Origin: Prauserella flavalba
Lineage (GTDB): Bacteria > Actinomycetota > Actinomycetes > Mycobacteriales > Pseudonocardiaceae
Assembly (NCBI RefSeq): GCF_003202235.1
Contig: NZ_MASU01000022.1
Coordinates: forward strand, 81,648 to 145,647
DNA: 64,000 nucleotides
Reading direction: 5' to 3'
The notes under the pieces were generated by a model. It saw only the letters and a list, made by a program, of their open reading frames with translations. It made no database searches and was not told the DNA's origin. The translations under genes and the position numbers were made by a program. Within the stretch, counting starts at the first letter, position 1, and each line of letters starts with the position of its first letter. Positions 9,059 through 16,818 of this stretch are shown one piece after another.

Positions 9059-10405
9059 GTGACCGAATTCCGCGACTCCTCCGACGACCGGGCCGAGGCT
9101 GCGATGCCGCGCAGAACGGCTGCGCGGACGGCGAAGCTGGCGAGCCTGCCTCTCGGCATCGCCGGCCGCGCCGTCGGCGGATGGGGCCGACGGCTGACCG
9201 GTCAGAGCGCCGAGGAGGTCAACGCAGCGCTCTCCGCCAAAGCCGCCGAGCAACTCTTCGAGGTGCTCGGCACACTCAAGGGCGGTGCCATGAAGTTCGG
9301 GCAGGCCCTGAGCGTCTTCGAGGCCGCGGTACCCGACGAGATGGCCGCCCCCTACCGGGACGCGTTGACCAGGCTCCAGGCAGCGGCACCACCCATGTCG
9401 GCCAAGCAGACTCATCGCGTGCTCGCCGAGCAGCTCGGACGGTCCTGGAAGCAGCGATTCAGCTCCTTCACCGACGAGCCCGCAGCCGCCGCCAGCATCG
9501 GCCAAGTCCACCGCGCCGTGTGGCACGACGGCCGCGAAGTCGCGGTCAAGGTCCAGTACCCGGGCGCCGACGAGGCCCTACGCAGCGACCTACGCCAGCT
9601 CCAGCGGTTCAGCCGCCTGTTCCAGGCACTCGTGCCTGGCACCGACGTCAAACCGCTCCTCGCCGAGCTCGCCGCCCGCATGGACGAGGAGCTCGACTAC
9701 CGGACCGAGGCCGACAACCAGCGCGGCTTCGCGAAGGCCTTCGCTGGAGACGGCCAGGTGCTCGTCCCCAGGGTCGTCGCGAGCGCCCCCAAGGTGGTCG
9801 TCACCGAGTGGGTGACCGGCACGCCCTTCGCCGAGATCATCCGGGCTGGCACCCAGGAGCAGCGCAACGAGGCGGGCAGGCTGCTGGCGGAGTTCCACTA
9901 CTCCTCACCGGCCCGCGCGCAACTGCTGCACTCGGACCCCCATCCCGGCAACTTCATGCTGCTCGACGACGGGCGCATCTGCGTCATCGACTTCGGTGCC
10001 GTCGCACATCTGCCGGAGGGCGCGCCGCCCGCCCTGGGGCTGATGATGCGTTACGCACTCGATGGTCGTTCCGCGGAACTGCTCGACGTACTGCGGACCG
10101 AGGGTTTCGTCCGGCCCGATTCCGAGGTCGAGGCTGAAGACGTCTATTCGTACCTCCTTCCGTTGGTCGCTCCCCTCACCGAGGAGCGATTCCACTTCAC
10201 GCGCCGGTGGGCCCAGAAACAGGCACTGCGGATGGGTGATCTGCGTAGTCAGGACTTCCGCACCGGTCGATCGCTGAACCTGCCGCCGCACTGGTTGCTG
10301 ATCCACCGGGTCACCGCGGGCGCCATCGGCATTCTGTGCCAGCTCGACGCCGAACTGGCTCTGCGCTCCATTGTCGAACGCTGGCAGCCGGGCTTCGCGT
10401 CCTGA
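9059..10405 (+). CDS. ABC1/UbiB-family atypical protein kinase (Rv3197-like)
   Basis: An atypical kinase/ATPase of the ABC1 (UbiB/COQ8) family. Visible motifs in order: the KxGQ motif in GGAMKFGQALSVFEAAVPDE near residue 80, the Ala-rich nucleotide loop AAAASIGQVHRA near 145, the invariant Lys in VAVKVQYPG, the catalytic loop LLHSDPHPGNFMLLDDG near 291, and IDFGAVAHLPEG near 310. All catalytic residues are present. In mycobacteria the homologue next to whiB7 belongs to the WhiB7 stress/antibiotic response, and the linkage is kept here. The GTG at 9059 has AAGG about 14 bases upstream. Likely role in lipid or quinone homeostasis, or resistance; inferred. Confidence 0.88.
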   Translation: MTEFRDSSDDRAEAAMPRRTAARTAKLASLPLGIAGRAVGGWGRRLTGQSAEEVNAALSAKAAEQLFEVLGTLKGGAMKFGQALSVFEAAVPDEMAAPYRDALTRLQAAAPPMSAKQTHRVLAEQLGRSWKQRFSSFTDEPAAAASIGQVHRAVWHDGREVAVKVQYPGADEALRSDLRQLQRFSRLFQALVPGTDVKPLLAELAARMDEELDYRTEADNQRGFAKAFAGDGQVLVPRVVASAPKVVVTEWVTGTPFAEIIRAGTQEQRNEAGRLLAEFHYSSPARAQLLHSDPHPGNFMLLDDGRICVIDFGAVAHLPEGAPPALGLMMRYALDGRSAELLDVLRTEGFVRPDSEVEAEDVYSYLLPLVAPLTEERFHFTRRWAQKQALRMGDLRSQDFRTGRSLNLPPHWLLIHRVTAGAIGILCQLDAELALRSIVERWQPGFAS

Positions 10406-10533
10406 AGGGCCGAATCGAGGGACTTATCCACAATGGCCGCGTGATTGGCGGGAATGTGCCGTTCGCGGCTCGGATTCATCCACATTTTTCGTGATGACTC
10501 CCGCGGCCATCCGCGCCGCGCAAGGCTCGGGTC

Positions 10534-11475
10534 ATGACCACAGCGAGCTGCGCGGCACGTCCCGCGCCCACAGCCATCGACAGCATCATCACGGTCGCCG
10601 AACTGCGGGCCGGCGGCATGTCCGAACGCGCGATCCTCACCCGCTGCCGGCCCGGCGGCCCCTGGCGACGGCTCATGCCCGGCATCGTCCTGCTGGCACC
10701 CGGCGAACCGACCCGGAAGCAGATCCTGCGTGCGGCGACCACGTATCTCGGCCAGGACGGAGTCGTCACGGGCATCGATGCCCTCGCCGCACACGGACTG
10801 GAGTTGCCGTTGCCCCGCACCGTCCACGTGCTCGTGCCGTCGTATCGCCGGATCCTGCCTCCGAACTTCATCCTGCTCGAGCGCACGGCCCGACCACCCG
10901 ATCCCGTGCTCGTCAACGGGCTGCACTTCGCTCCACCGGCGCGCGCCGCGCTCGACGCCGCACGCACGGAGCACGACCCGGACCAGCTGCGTGATCTGCT
11001 GTCCCTGCCGATCTACTACGGGTTGTGCGCCATCGAGGATCTGCAGACCGAGCTCGACGCGGGCAACCAACGCGGTTCGGCGGCGGTGCGCGCCGAGCTA
11101 CGCCGCATCAGCCGTAACCGCGACACGTTCGTCCACGGTCTGGCCAGACAGCTCACCAGACGCTCGCCGTTACCACCCCCACGGTGGGACGTCACCGTGT
11201 GCGACCTGCGCGGCCGGCCGATCGGCGCGGTCGACGCATGGTGGGACGAGGTGGGAATGGGCTGGCAGTTCACTCAGCAGAAGGGCACGAACCCGGAGCG
11301 GCATCTGGGCCATCTCGCACTGACCGCCGCCGGAGTCGTGCTGCTGCGCACGCCGAGCGAACGCCTGCGCGGGGATGGCGACGCGATCGTCAAAGAACTC
11401 GCGAGTGCGTTCCGCACCGCGGCGACCCGAGCCCGGCCGCTGGTGCAGTGCGAGACGCCCGTGGTGGCCGCATGA
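10534..11475 (+). CDS. AbiEi-antitoxin-like / DUF559-type actinobacterial protein, copy 1
   Basis: A 313-residue protein of a family that is abundant in Actinobacteria. The N-terminus (ITVAELRAGGMSERAILTRCRPGGPWRRLMPGIVLL) is the short wHTH found in AbiEi-type antitoxins, and residues 90-130 (VTGIDALAAHGLELP....VHVLVPSYRR) match the middle AbiEi-like domain. The C-terminal 80 residues have the alternating strand pattern of a Vsr/DUF559 endonuclease fold (GAVDAWWDEVGMGWQFTQQKG, then AGVVLLRTP). A paralogue sits at 16819-17784. No cognate AbiEii nucleotidyltransferase toxin is adjacent, so a toxin-antitoxin role is not supported here. Function unknown. Confidence 0.75.
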   Translation: MTTASCAARPAPTAIDSIITVAELRAGGMSERAILTRCRPGGPWRRLMPGIVLLAPGEPTRKQILRAATTYLGQDGVVTGIDALAAHGLELPLPRTVHVLVPSYRRILPPNFILLERTARPPDPVLVNGLHFAPPARAALDAARTEHDPDQLRDLLSLPIYYGLCAIEDLQTELDAGNQRGSAAVRAELRRISRNRDTFVHGLARQLTRRSPLPPPRWDVTVCDLRGRPIGAVDAWWDEVGMGWQFTQQKGTNPERHLGHLALTAAGVVLLRTPSERLRGDGDAIVKELASAFRTAATRARPLVQCETPVVAA

Positions 11476-11478
11476 GTG

Positions 11479-11658
11479 TCACCAGTACTCGGCGGGCAGT
11501 TTGCCTTCGATGTCGCGCAGGTGTTCACGTGCGCAATGGGGGCACAGCCAGCGCGTGCGCCCGTCCTCTGTTTCACGAACCCAGGCCAGAGCGTCAGCCG
11601 TGCCAGCGGAGCCGCGACGGGCCCCGCAAACCGAACACACGGCCGCAGGTTCAGTCAT
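11479..11658 (-). CDS. small zinc-ribbon protein (59 aa)
   Basis: A 59-residue protein translated from an ATG at 11658: begins MTEPAAVCSVCGARRGSAG, has a second pair in WLCPHCAREHLR and ends KLPAEYW. The two CxxC knuckles about 28 residues apart form a zinc ribbon. Its start codon overlaps the stop codon of the upstream methyltransferase (ATGA), so the two are translationally coupled. It lies convergent to the AbiEi-like gene with three bases between the stop codons. It is short and easily missed, but the coupling, the zinc-ribbon pattern and the matching gene polarity support it. Role unknown; it could be an accessory subunit or a nucleic-acid-binding regulator. Confidence 0.75.
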   Translation of the reverse strand: MTEPAAVCSVCGARRGSAGTADALAWVRETEDGRTRWLCPHCAREHLRDIEGKLPAEYW

Positions 11659-12542
11659 GACCTTCGTCCATGATGGACAGTCCTGGCGTTGAGCAGGTAA
11701 AGGTCGTCACGCGCACCGAGGTATTCGGGAGACTCCGGGTCGACGAGCCGCCGCACCGCGTCCCGGTCCCCGTCGCTCAGCCGCTCCTCGGCGATCTCGG
11801 CCAGCCAGGCCCATCGTTCCAGGACGAACTCGCGAACCGCTGGTGTCGTCGGCGCAGGGTGGTCCACCAGGTAGCTGAACGACGCGATGTCGGTGAGGCC
11901 GGCTTTGCCCAGGGCCACCGTCCAGCCGTAGGGCATCCGCACGGCGCCCGGCATGGTGGCGCGCAGCTGCCGGAACCAAGCCTCATGAGCCGCTGCCAAC
12001 CGTTGCTCGAGCCCCGGCTCGCCCACACCGACGTCCCAGGGCAGGCAGCGAGTGTCGAGGCCACCTTCGGCCACGGCCAACAGCCCACCGGGCGCGAGAG
12101 CACGCGCGAGGCGGTGCACGGCGAGTTGCTGATCAGGGAGGTGATGCACGACGGCCGAGGCCCAGATGAGGTCGGCGGACGAGAGCAGGTCGCTCAACTC
12201 GACGGTGCCGAGATCCGTCACGATGGTCTCCACCGCCACCGTGGAACCGCCTGCGATCCGGGCGGCCTTCTCCGCCACCGAGAGGAGTTCGTCCACGGCG
12301 TCCACCAGGATGACGGTGCCGCCGCCGCGGCCTCCAAGCGCTTCGGCGAGTGCCGCGCTCATGCCACCCGCACCGGAGCCCACGTCGACGACCGTGGGCT
12401 GAGCCGGCAGGTTGACGACGAGCCGTGCGGCAACGGCGTCGAGCCGGTCCCGTTCGAGCGCGTCGAGCCTGCGCAGCGAGGTAAGTCGTCCGGCCCAGTC
12501 CACGTCGTCGTGCGTATGTGCTGGCACAAGCACATTGAACAC
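11655..12542 (-). CDS. class I SAM-dependent methyltransferase
   Basis: A stand-alone methyltransferase with the class I Rossmann fold: motif I is VVDVGSGAGGMSAALAEAL, motif II the acidic end of VILVDAVDELL, motif III/IV DLIWASAVVHHLPDQQ, motif V ALAPGGLLAVAEGG. The last strand and ending (FSYLVDHPAPTTP....YLLNARTVHHG) fit small-molecule methyltransferases; the substrate cannot be deduced. An open frame continues upstream to 12602, but that stretch consists of a perfect hairpin (12556-12594), so an internal GTG near 12542 (VFNVLVPAHTHDDVDWAGRL) is the likely start. Its stop overlaps the start of the zinc-ribbon gene. Confidence 0.75.
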   Translation of the reverse strand: MFNVLVPAHTHDDVDWAGRLTSLRRLDALERDRLDAVAARLVVNLPAQPTVVDVGSGAGGMSAALAEALGGRGGGTVILVDAVDELLSVAEKAARIAGGSTVAVETIVTDLGTVELSDLLSSADLIWASAVVHHLPDQQLAVHRLARALAPGGLLAVAEGGLDTRCLPWDVGVGEPGLEQRLAAAHEAWFRQLRATMPGAVRMPYGWTVALGKAGLTDIASFSYLVDHPAPTTPAVREFVLERWAWLAEIAEERLSDGDRDAVRRLVDPESPEYLGARDDLYLLNARTVHHGRRS

Positions 12543-12555
12543 CAAGCGAGCCGCA

Positions 12556-12594
12556 CGTGGGCGGAAGACAGCTGTCCGCTGTCTTCCGCCCACG
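12556..12594 (-). terminator. perfect 17-bp-arm hairpin downstream of the whiB7 operon
   Basis: Arms 12556-12572 and 12578-12594 are exactly complementary (CGTGGGCGGAAGACAGC and its reverse complement) around a 5-base loop. It follows the two-gene whiB7 operon and precedes the methyltransferase gene, so it probably ends the whiB7 transcript. No long T run follows, so an operator or RNA-processing role for the methyltransferase leader remains possible. Confidence 0.6.
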
Positions 12595-12601
12595 ACGGTC
12601 A

Positions 12602-12853
12602 CTATCGGCTGTAGCGGCGCGATCTCATCGCCGCCCAGCGGGCCACGCGGTTCCAGCGACGGGCGGCTCTGGCGAGCCGCAGGTCGTGTCGCGGACCGTC
12701 GAGGGCCCTGTGCATGTCCCGTATTCGGGCTCTGGCGAGTTCTTCATGTAGCAACATTCGGAGGGTCTCCTTGTGCATGGTCGGCGCACTGCTCGGTTGT
12801 TCGAGCAAGCCGTAGTTCGTCTCGGGCTGCGGGTAGTCCGTCTGCGTGGTCAT
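12602..12853 (-). CDS. small conserved protein coupled to whiB7
   Basis: An 83-residue protein beginning MTTQTDYPQPETNYGLLEQP and ending in a strongly basic stretch (LARAARRWNRVARWAAMRSRRYSR). A central helix reads MLLHEELARARIRDMHRAL. The start ATG overlaps the whiB7 stop codon (ATGA), indicating translational coupling and co-regulation with the resistance regulator. The basic, amphipathic C-terminus could bind nucleic acid or membrane; no known family is recognised. Confidence 0.65.
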   Translation of the reverse strand: MTTQTDYPQPETNYGLLEQPSSAPTMHKETLRMLLHEELARARIRDMHRALDGPRHDLRLARAARRWNRVARWAAMRSRRYSR

Positions 12854-13218
12854 GCGGCACTCCGCTGTCCTGCGGCCGCGTGCTCCACCACCGGGTTCTT
12901 GCGCGGGCGTCCCCGAGGCCGCTTGCGGGCCACGACGGCGCCACGCTCGAAGATCTCGCCGCCCCACACACCCCAGGGCTCCCGTCGCGCCAGCGCACCC
13001 GCGAGGCACGCCGAACGCACGGGGCAGTCACCGCAGAGCACCTTGGCGTGCTCGAGCTCGGCGGGGGTCTCCGCGAACCACAGGTCCGCGTTGCCGGATT
13101 GGCAGGGCAGGTCGAGGTCTGGCGACGACACGGCGTCGAGCAGTTCTGCGACGCCGGTCGTACCGGACAGCTCGTCGGGTAGCGCCCTCTCTGACGCGAA
13201 GGCGGTTGCCGATGGCAT
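12850..13218 (-). CDS. whiB7: WhiB7 iron-sulfur transcriptional regulator with AT-hook
   Basis: A 122-residue Wbl protein. The four [4Fe-4S] cysteines are present (LPCQS, then CGDCPVRSAC), followed by the G(V/I)WGG turn in PWGVWGGE. The C-terminus holds the AT-hook RPRGRPRKNP that distinguishes WhiB7 from other WhiB proteins. The family binds the principal sigma factor's region 4 and AT-rich promoter DNA to activate intrinsic antibiotic-resistance genes. The ATG at 13218 follows an excellent AAAGGAG. The frame is open for 43 more codons upstream, but that stretch contains the attenuator hairpin. Neighbours (ABC1 kinase, uvrD2) match the mycobacterial locus. Confidence 0.93.
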   Translation of the reverse strand: MPSATAFASERALPDELSGTTGVAELLDAVSSPDLDLPCQSGNADLWFAETPAELEHAKVLCGDCPVRSACLAGALARREPWGVWGGEIFERGAVVARKRPRGRPRKNPVVEHAAAGQRSAA

Positions 13219-13347
13219 TTCCCGTTCTCCTTTGTGTTGTAGAGATTTTCCTGTCGGTCCAACAGGTCCTGAAACAGCAAGAAGGCCGCGGATCCGATGT
13301 ACGGTTCCGCGGCCTTCGTGAGCCTTATCCCTTGACAGGGCTGTCAT
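13219..13347 (-). promoter_or_regulatory. whiB7 leader with attenuator hairpin
   Basis: The leader contains a G+C-rich inverted repeat with 12-base arms (13281-13292 and 13306-13317, GAAGGCCGCGGA and its complement) followed on the coding strand by TTGCTGTTT, typical of an intrinsic terminator ahead of the gene. An in-frame upstream ATG (13347) could initiate a leader peptide reading through the hairpin. A 14-base palindrome TGACAGGGCTGTCA lies at 13333-13346. In mycobacteria whiB7 is controlled by attenuation through an upstream ORF; this architecture is consistent with that. Confidence 0.65.
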
Positions 13348-13616
13348 GGATATCTCTCACGTGAGCGCAACGGAACACAGGGCTTGTCCTGGATCGGGAA
13401 CAGAGCGGTCGCCGGACGGAACACCGGGTGCGTGGCCCCGACGTTGGTGTCAACGGCATCGAGCATGAGAACGCGCTCATTGCGAGCGCGAGCGAGCGAC
13501 CCGAAGTACGGCTGACCAGCCCAGGACACGATGCGACGCCGGCGTGCGGTCATGACCGTCTGATCGGTCCAGGACAGCGAGGTGCCAGCGGTGCCGCTCA
13601 GCTTGATGAGCTTCAT
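13344..13616 (-). CDS. small conserved hypothetical protein upstream of whiB7
   Basis: A 90-residue protein beginning MKLIKLSGTAGTSLSWTDQ. The start is supported by a strong AGGAGGTG seven bases upstream. Composition: a basic patch (TARRRRIVSW) near residue 25, then a hydrophobic/polar region (RNERVLMLDAVDTNV) and a C-terminus rich in Pro/Arg. No domain is recognised and there are no membrane segments. It is transcribed in the same direction as whiB7, whose leader palindrome overlaps its last codons, so the whiB7 promoter may lie within this gene. It is possibly restricted to close relatives. Confidence 0.55.
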   Translation of the reverse strand: MKLIKLSGTAGTSLSWTDQTVMTARRRRIVSWAGQPYFGSLARARNERVLMLDAVDTNVGATHPVFRPATALFPIQDKPCVPLRSRERYP

Positions 13617-13720
13617 CAGGGGGCACCTCCTCTCGCTGTCCGCCGGTTCGCCGCCCCATCGGCAACCGGAATCACGGATGCTCCACCCAGTGACTGCAGG
13701 TTATTGGTCCTGTGGCGGCG

Positions 13721-13749
13721 GGGGCAACTTATTTTTGAGAAGTTCCCCC
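13721..13749 (-). terminator. weak hairpin downstream of uvrD2
   Basis: GGGGCAACTT and AAGTTCCCC form imperfect arms around an AT-rich loop (ATTTTTGAG). It lies between the stop of the leftward uvrD2 gene (13808) and the next leftward gene, a sensible place for a terminator. It lacks a clear T tract, so confidence is low. Confidence 0.35.
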
Positions 13750-13807
13750 CAAGTGGCGGAAAAAAGTCCTGAGCTGGGCTTTTGCCTGTCTCGCCGTGTC
13801 CGCGCGG

Positions 13808-15892
13808 CTACTTGCCGTGGCAGTCCCGGACCACCGCAAGCACCTCCGCACCGAAGCGGTCGAGCTTCGTCGCGCCGATGCCCGAGATCGAGACCAGGGC
13901 GCTGTCGTCAGTGGGTCGTTGCTCGGCGATGGCCACGAGCGTGGCGTCGGTGAAGACCACGAAGGCGGGCACCTTCAGCTCCCGGGCTCGCTCGACGCGC
14001 CACTCCTTGAGTCGCGCGAGCAGTTCCTCGTCCACGTCGGCGGGACACTTGCCGCAGCGGCCGAGCTTGATCTCCATCGTGGCGATGAGCGGACCGCCGC
14101 AGATTCGGCAGCGCGCCTTGAGCGCCGTCTGTTTCTGCGACCGTGCGACACGGGCGGCGGGGTGGTCCTCAGGAATCAGCCCGTAGAGGAACCGGCTCCG
14201 CCTCCGGTTGCGCCTGCCGTCGGGGTTGCGCGCCAGCGCCCACGTGAGCGACAGGTACTCCCGGGCCCGGGTCACCCCGACGTAGAAGAGCCTGCGCTCC
14301 TCCTCGATGGCCTCGTCGTTGCCGTCGGCGTGCTGGATCGGCATCGTGCCCTCTGCGAGACCGACCAGGAAGACGGCATCCCACTCGAGGCCCTTGGCGG
14401 CGTGAAGGGAAGCCAGCGTGACCCCTTCGACCGTGGGTGGGTGTTGCGCTGCCGCACGCTGGTCGAGTTCCGCGACGAACCGGCCGAGCGTTGCGCCTCC
14501 CGTCGTCGCCGCCAGTTCCTCGGCGAGCTCGACAAGAGCGAGCAAGGCATCCCAGCGTTCTTTCGCCGCACCACCCGACGGCGGTTGCTCCGTGAGACCG
14601 ACATCGGCCAGCACCCGGCGGACGAGGTCGACGAGATCACCATCCGGCTCGCCCGCGGCCGCGGTGCGCAGGGCGGCCATCGCCTGGCGTACCTCGCGGC
14701 GGGAGAAGAATCGCTCGCCGCCGCGAACGAGGTAGGGAATGCCCACTTCGGACAGGGCCTGCTCGTACGCCTCCGACTGCGCGTTCACGCGGTACAGGAC
14801 TGCGATCTCACTGGCGGGCACACCGGCGTCACGCAGCTCGCGGATGCGGCCTGCGACCGCCGCGGCCTCGGCGACCTCGTCGTCGTATTCGGCGAAGCGG
14901 GGTGGCGGCCCGTCCGGGCGCTGACCGACAAGGTCCAGTCGCGACCCGGCGGGACGTCCCCGCGCGGCACCGATCACACGGTTGGCCAGTGCGACGACCT
15001 GGGGCGTGGACCGGTAGTCGCGTTCGAGCCGGACGACGGTCGCTTCAGGGAACCGGCGGGTGAAGTCGAGCAGTGGGCGGGGGGACGCGCCGCCGAAGGA
15101 GTAGATCGTCTGGTTGGCGTCCCCCACGACCGTGAGGTCGTCGCGCCCGCCGAGCCAGGCGTCGAGCAGCCGTTGCTGTGCAGGCGTGACGTCCTGATAC
15201 TCGTCGACGACGAAGCAGCGGTACCGGTCGCGGAACTCCTCGGCGACGGCCTTGTGTTCCTCGAGTGCGGCGGTGGTGTGCAGGAGCAGATCGTCGAAAT
15301 CGAGGAGCTGGGCGTTGTTCTTGAGTTGCTCGTAGGTGCGGTACAGCTCGGCGAGCCGGCCGGGCGCTTCGGGCACGTCCCGGTTCAGCCGGGAGACCAC
15401 GGCCGGGTAGTCGTCGGGGCTGACGAGCGAAGCCTTGGCCCATTCGATCTCGCTCGCCAGGTCGCGCAGCACTTCCACCTCGGTGGGCATGCCCAGCCGG
15501 TTCGCGGCCTGCCCGACGAGCCGGAGCTTGTTCCCTTCGATCAGGTCCCACTGCCGGTCACCGACTACCCGTGGCCAGAAATAGCGGAGCTGGCGCAGAG
15601 CGGCGGCGTGGAACGTGCGAGCCTGCGCGGCCTCGACGCCGAGCTGGCGCAGCCGGGTGCGCATCTCCCCCGCGGCACGAGCGGTGAACGTGACGGCAAG
15701 GACCTGACCTGCGGATACATGTCCGGAGCGGACGAGGTGGGCGATGCGGTGGGTGATGGTCCTGGTCTTGCCGGTGCCGGCTCCGGCGAGCACGCACACC
15801 GGTCCCCTCGGAGCGGTGGCAGCGGCCCGCTGTTCGGGGTCCAGACCCTCGAGCAGGTCCGGACGACGGTTCGACTCAAGCGCGCTACCCAC
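13808..15892 (-). CDS. uvrD2: ATP-dependent DNA helicase UvrD2
   Basis: A superfamily 1A helicase of 694 residues. Motif I is [19 protein letters not shown] near residue 36; motif [19 protein letters not shown]; motif [25 protein letters not shown]; motif [20 protein letters not shown]; motif [22 protein letters not shown]; motif [20 protein letters not shown]. Specific to UvrD2 are the tetracysteine segment CRICGG...CGKCP near residue 592 and a C-terminal HRDC domain ([23 protein letters not shown]). The start at GTG 15892 removes a spurious upstream extension that overlaps the divergent DUF4191 gene. Role in DNA repair and replication; essential in mycobacteria. Confidence 0.93.
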   Translation of the reverse strand: MGSALESNRRPDLLEGLDPEQRAAATAPRGPVCVLAGAGTGKTRTITHRIAHLVRSGHVSAGQVLAVTFTARAAGEMRTRLRQLGVEAAQARTFHAAALRQLRYFWPRVVGDRQWDLIEGNKLRLVGQAANRLGMPTEVEVLRDLASEIEWAKASLVSPDDYPAVVSRLNRDVPEAPGRLAELYRTYEQLKNNAQLLDFDDLLLHTTAALEEHKAVAEEFRDRYRCFVVDEYQDVTPAQQRLLDAWLGGRDDLTVVGDANQTIYSFGGASPRPLLDFTRRFPEATVVRLERDYRSTPQVVALANRVIGAARGRPAGSRLDLVGQRPDGPPPRFAEYDDEVAEAAAVAGRIRELRDAGVPASEIAVLYRVNAQSEAYEQALSEVGIPYLVRGGERFFSRREVRQAMAALRTAAAGEPDGDLVDLVRRVLADVGLTEQPPSGGAAKERWDALLALVELAEELAATTGGATLGRFVAELDQRAAAQHPPTVEGVTLASLHAAKGLEWDAVFLVGLAEGTMPIQHADGNDEAIEEERRLFYVGVTRAREYLSLTWALARNPDGRRNRRRSRFLYGLIPEDHPAARVARSQKQTALKARCRICGGPLIATMEIKLGRCGKCPADVDEELLARLKEWRVERARELKVPAFVVFTDATLVAIAEQRPTDDSALVSISGIGATKLDRFGAEVLAVVRDCHGK

Positions 15893-15958
15893 GGCCGCAT
15901 CCTCGCAGAGGGGACCGACAGAGCCGCGTCCGCCTGGCCGCCCGTATCCTGGTTGATT

Positions 15959-16687
15959 ATGGCGGAGAAGCTGGACAAAGAGGCTGCCAAGCAGGCCAAG
16001 AAGGAGAAGCGCGCGGCCAGCAAGGCCAGGCGCGGCCAGATCTTCCAAGCGTTCAAGATGCAACGCAAGGAGGACAAGGCCCTGATCCCGTGGATGCTGG
16101 GCTCGTTCCTGGTCGTCGCGGGTGTCGCGTTCGGGATCGGGTGGCTCCTGGGCATCCCGTGGCTGCTGCTACCGATCGGAATCATGCTCGGCCTGCTGGC
16201 TGCGGTGATCATCTTTGGGCGCCGGGTCCAGAAGAACGTCTTCAGCAAAGCGGAGGGCCAGCCGGGCGCCGCGGCGTGGGCCTTGGACAACCTGCGCGGA
16301 CGCTGGCGGGTGACGCAGACCGTGGCGGCGACGACGCAGCTCGACGCCGTGCACCGGGTTCTGGGTGGGCCGGGCGTGATCCTGGTGGCGGAGGGGGCGC
16401 CGCACCGGGTGAAGAACCTGCTCGCGCAGGAGAAGAAGCGGATCTCCCGGCTCGTCGGCGAAACGCCGATCTACGACATCACCGTCGGCAACGACGAAGG
16501 CCAGGTTCCGCTGCGCAAGCTGCAGAACTACATGATGAAGCTGCCGCGCAACCTGAAGCCCCGCCAGATCGACGCACTCGAGGCGAAGCTTGCTGCTCTC
16601 GGCAACCGGGGCGCAGCGTTGCCGAAGGGCCCGATGCCGCAGGGCGCGAAGATGCGCAACGTCCAGCGCACCATCCGCCGCCGCTGA
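15959..16687 (+). CDS. DUF4191 two-transmembrane protein (Rv2219-like)
   Basis: A 242-residue protein with a highly basic N-terminus ([21 protein letters not shown]), two adjacent transmembrane helices around residues 42-90 ([41 protein letters not shown]) and a C-terminal soluble domain ending in [14 protein letters not shown] basic sequence. The family (DUF4191) sits beside RDD and glnA1 in many Actinobacteria, as here; function unknown. ATG at 15959 starts the conserved region. It is divergent from uvrD2 with 66 bases between starts, which must hold both promoters. Confidence 0.88.
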   Translation: MAEKLDKEAAKQAKKEKRAASKARRGQIFQAFKMQRKEDKALIPWMLGSFLVVAGVAFGIGWLLGIPWLLLPIGIMLGLLAAVIIFGRRVQKNVFSKAEGQPGAAAWALDNLRGRWRVTQTVAATTQLDAVHRVLGGPGVILVAEGAPHRVKNLLAQEKKRISRLVGETPIYDITVGNDEGQVPLRKLQNYMMKLPRNLKPRQIDALEAKLAALGNRGAALPKGPMPQGAKMRNVQRTIRRR

Positions 16688-16720
16688 CCGTCCCCCGCCT
16701 CACCTCCTCCTTCCGCACCG

Positions 16721-16774
16721 GGTGAGCAAGGGAGCTTTACTCCGTTCGGCGCGAGCAAAGCTCCCTTGCTCACC
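16721..16774. repeat. second copy of the dispersed palindrome / terminator
   Basis: Arms 16721-16742 and 16753-16774 (GGTGAGCAAGGGAGCTTTACTC and its near-complement) surround a 10-base loop. The core is the same as at 4534-4586, including the same single A/G mismatch in the stem. It lies after the DUF4191 stop and could terminate that transcript. Confidence 0.7.
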
Positions 16775-16818
16775 GCGACGGCGCGGAAACTGTCGGTGGT
16801 CGTCGGCATCATGGGCGC

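Noticed and set aside
13796..15958. Upstream 720 codons of the plus-strand frame that ends at 16687
   Set aside because: Antisense to uvrD2; only the last 242 codons (DUF4191) are a real gene.
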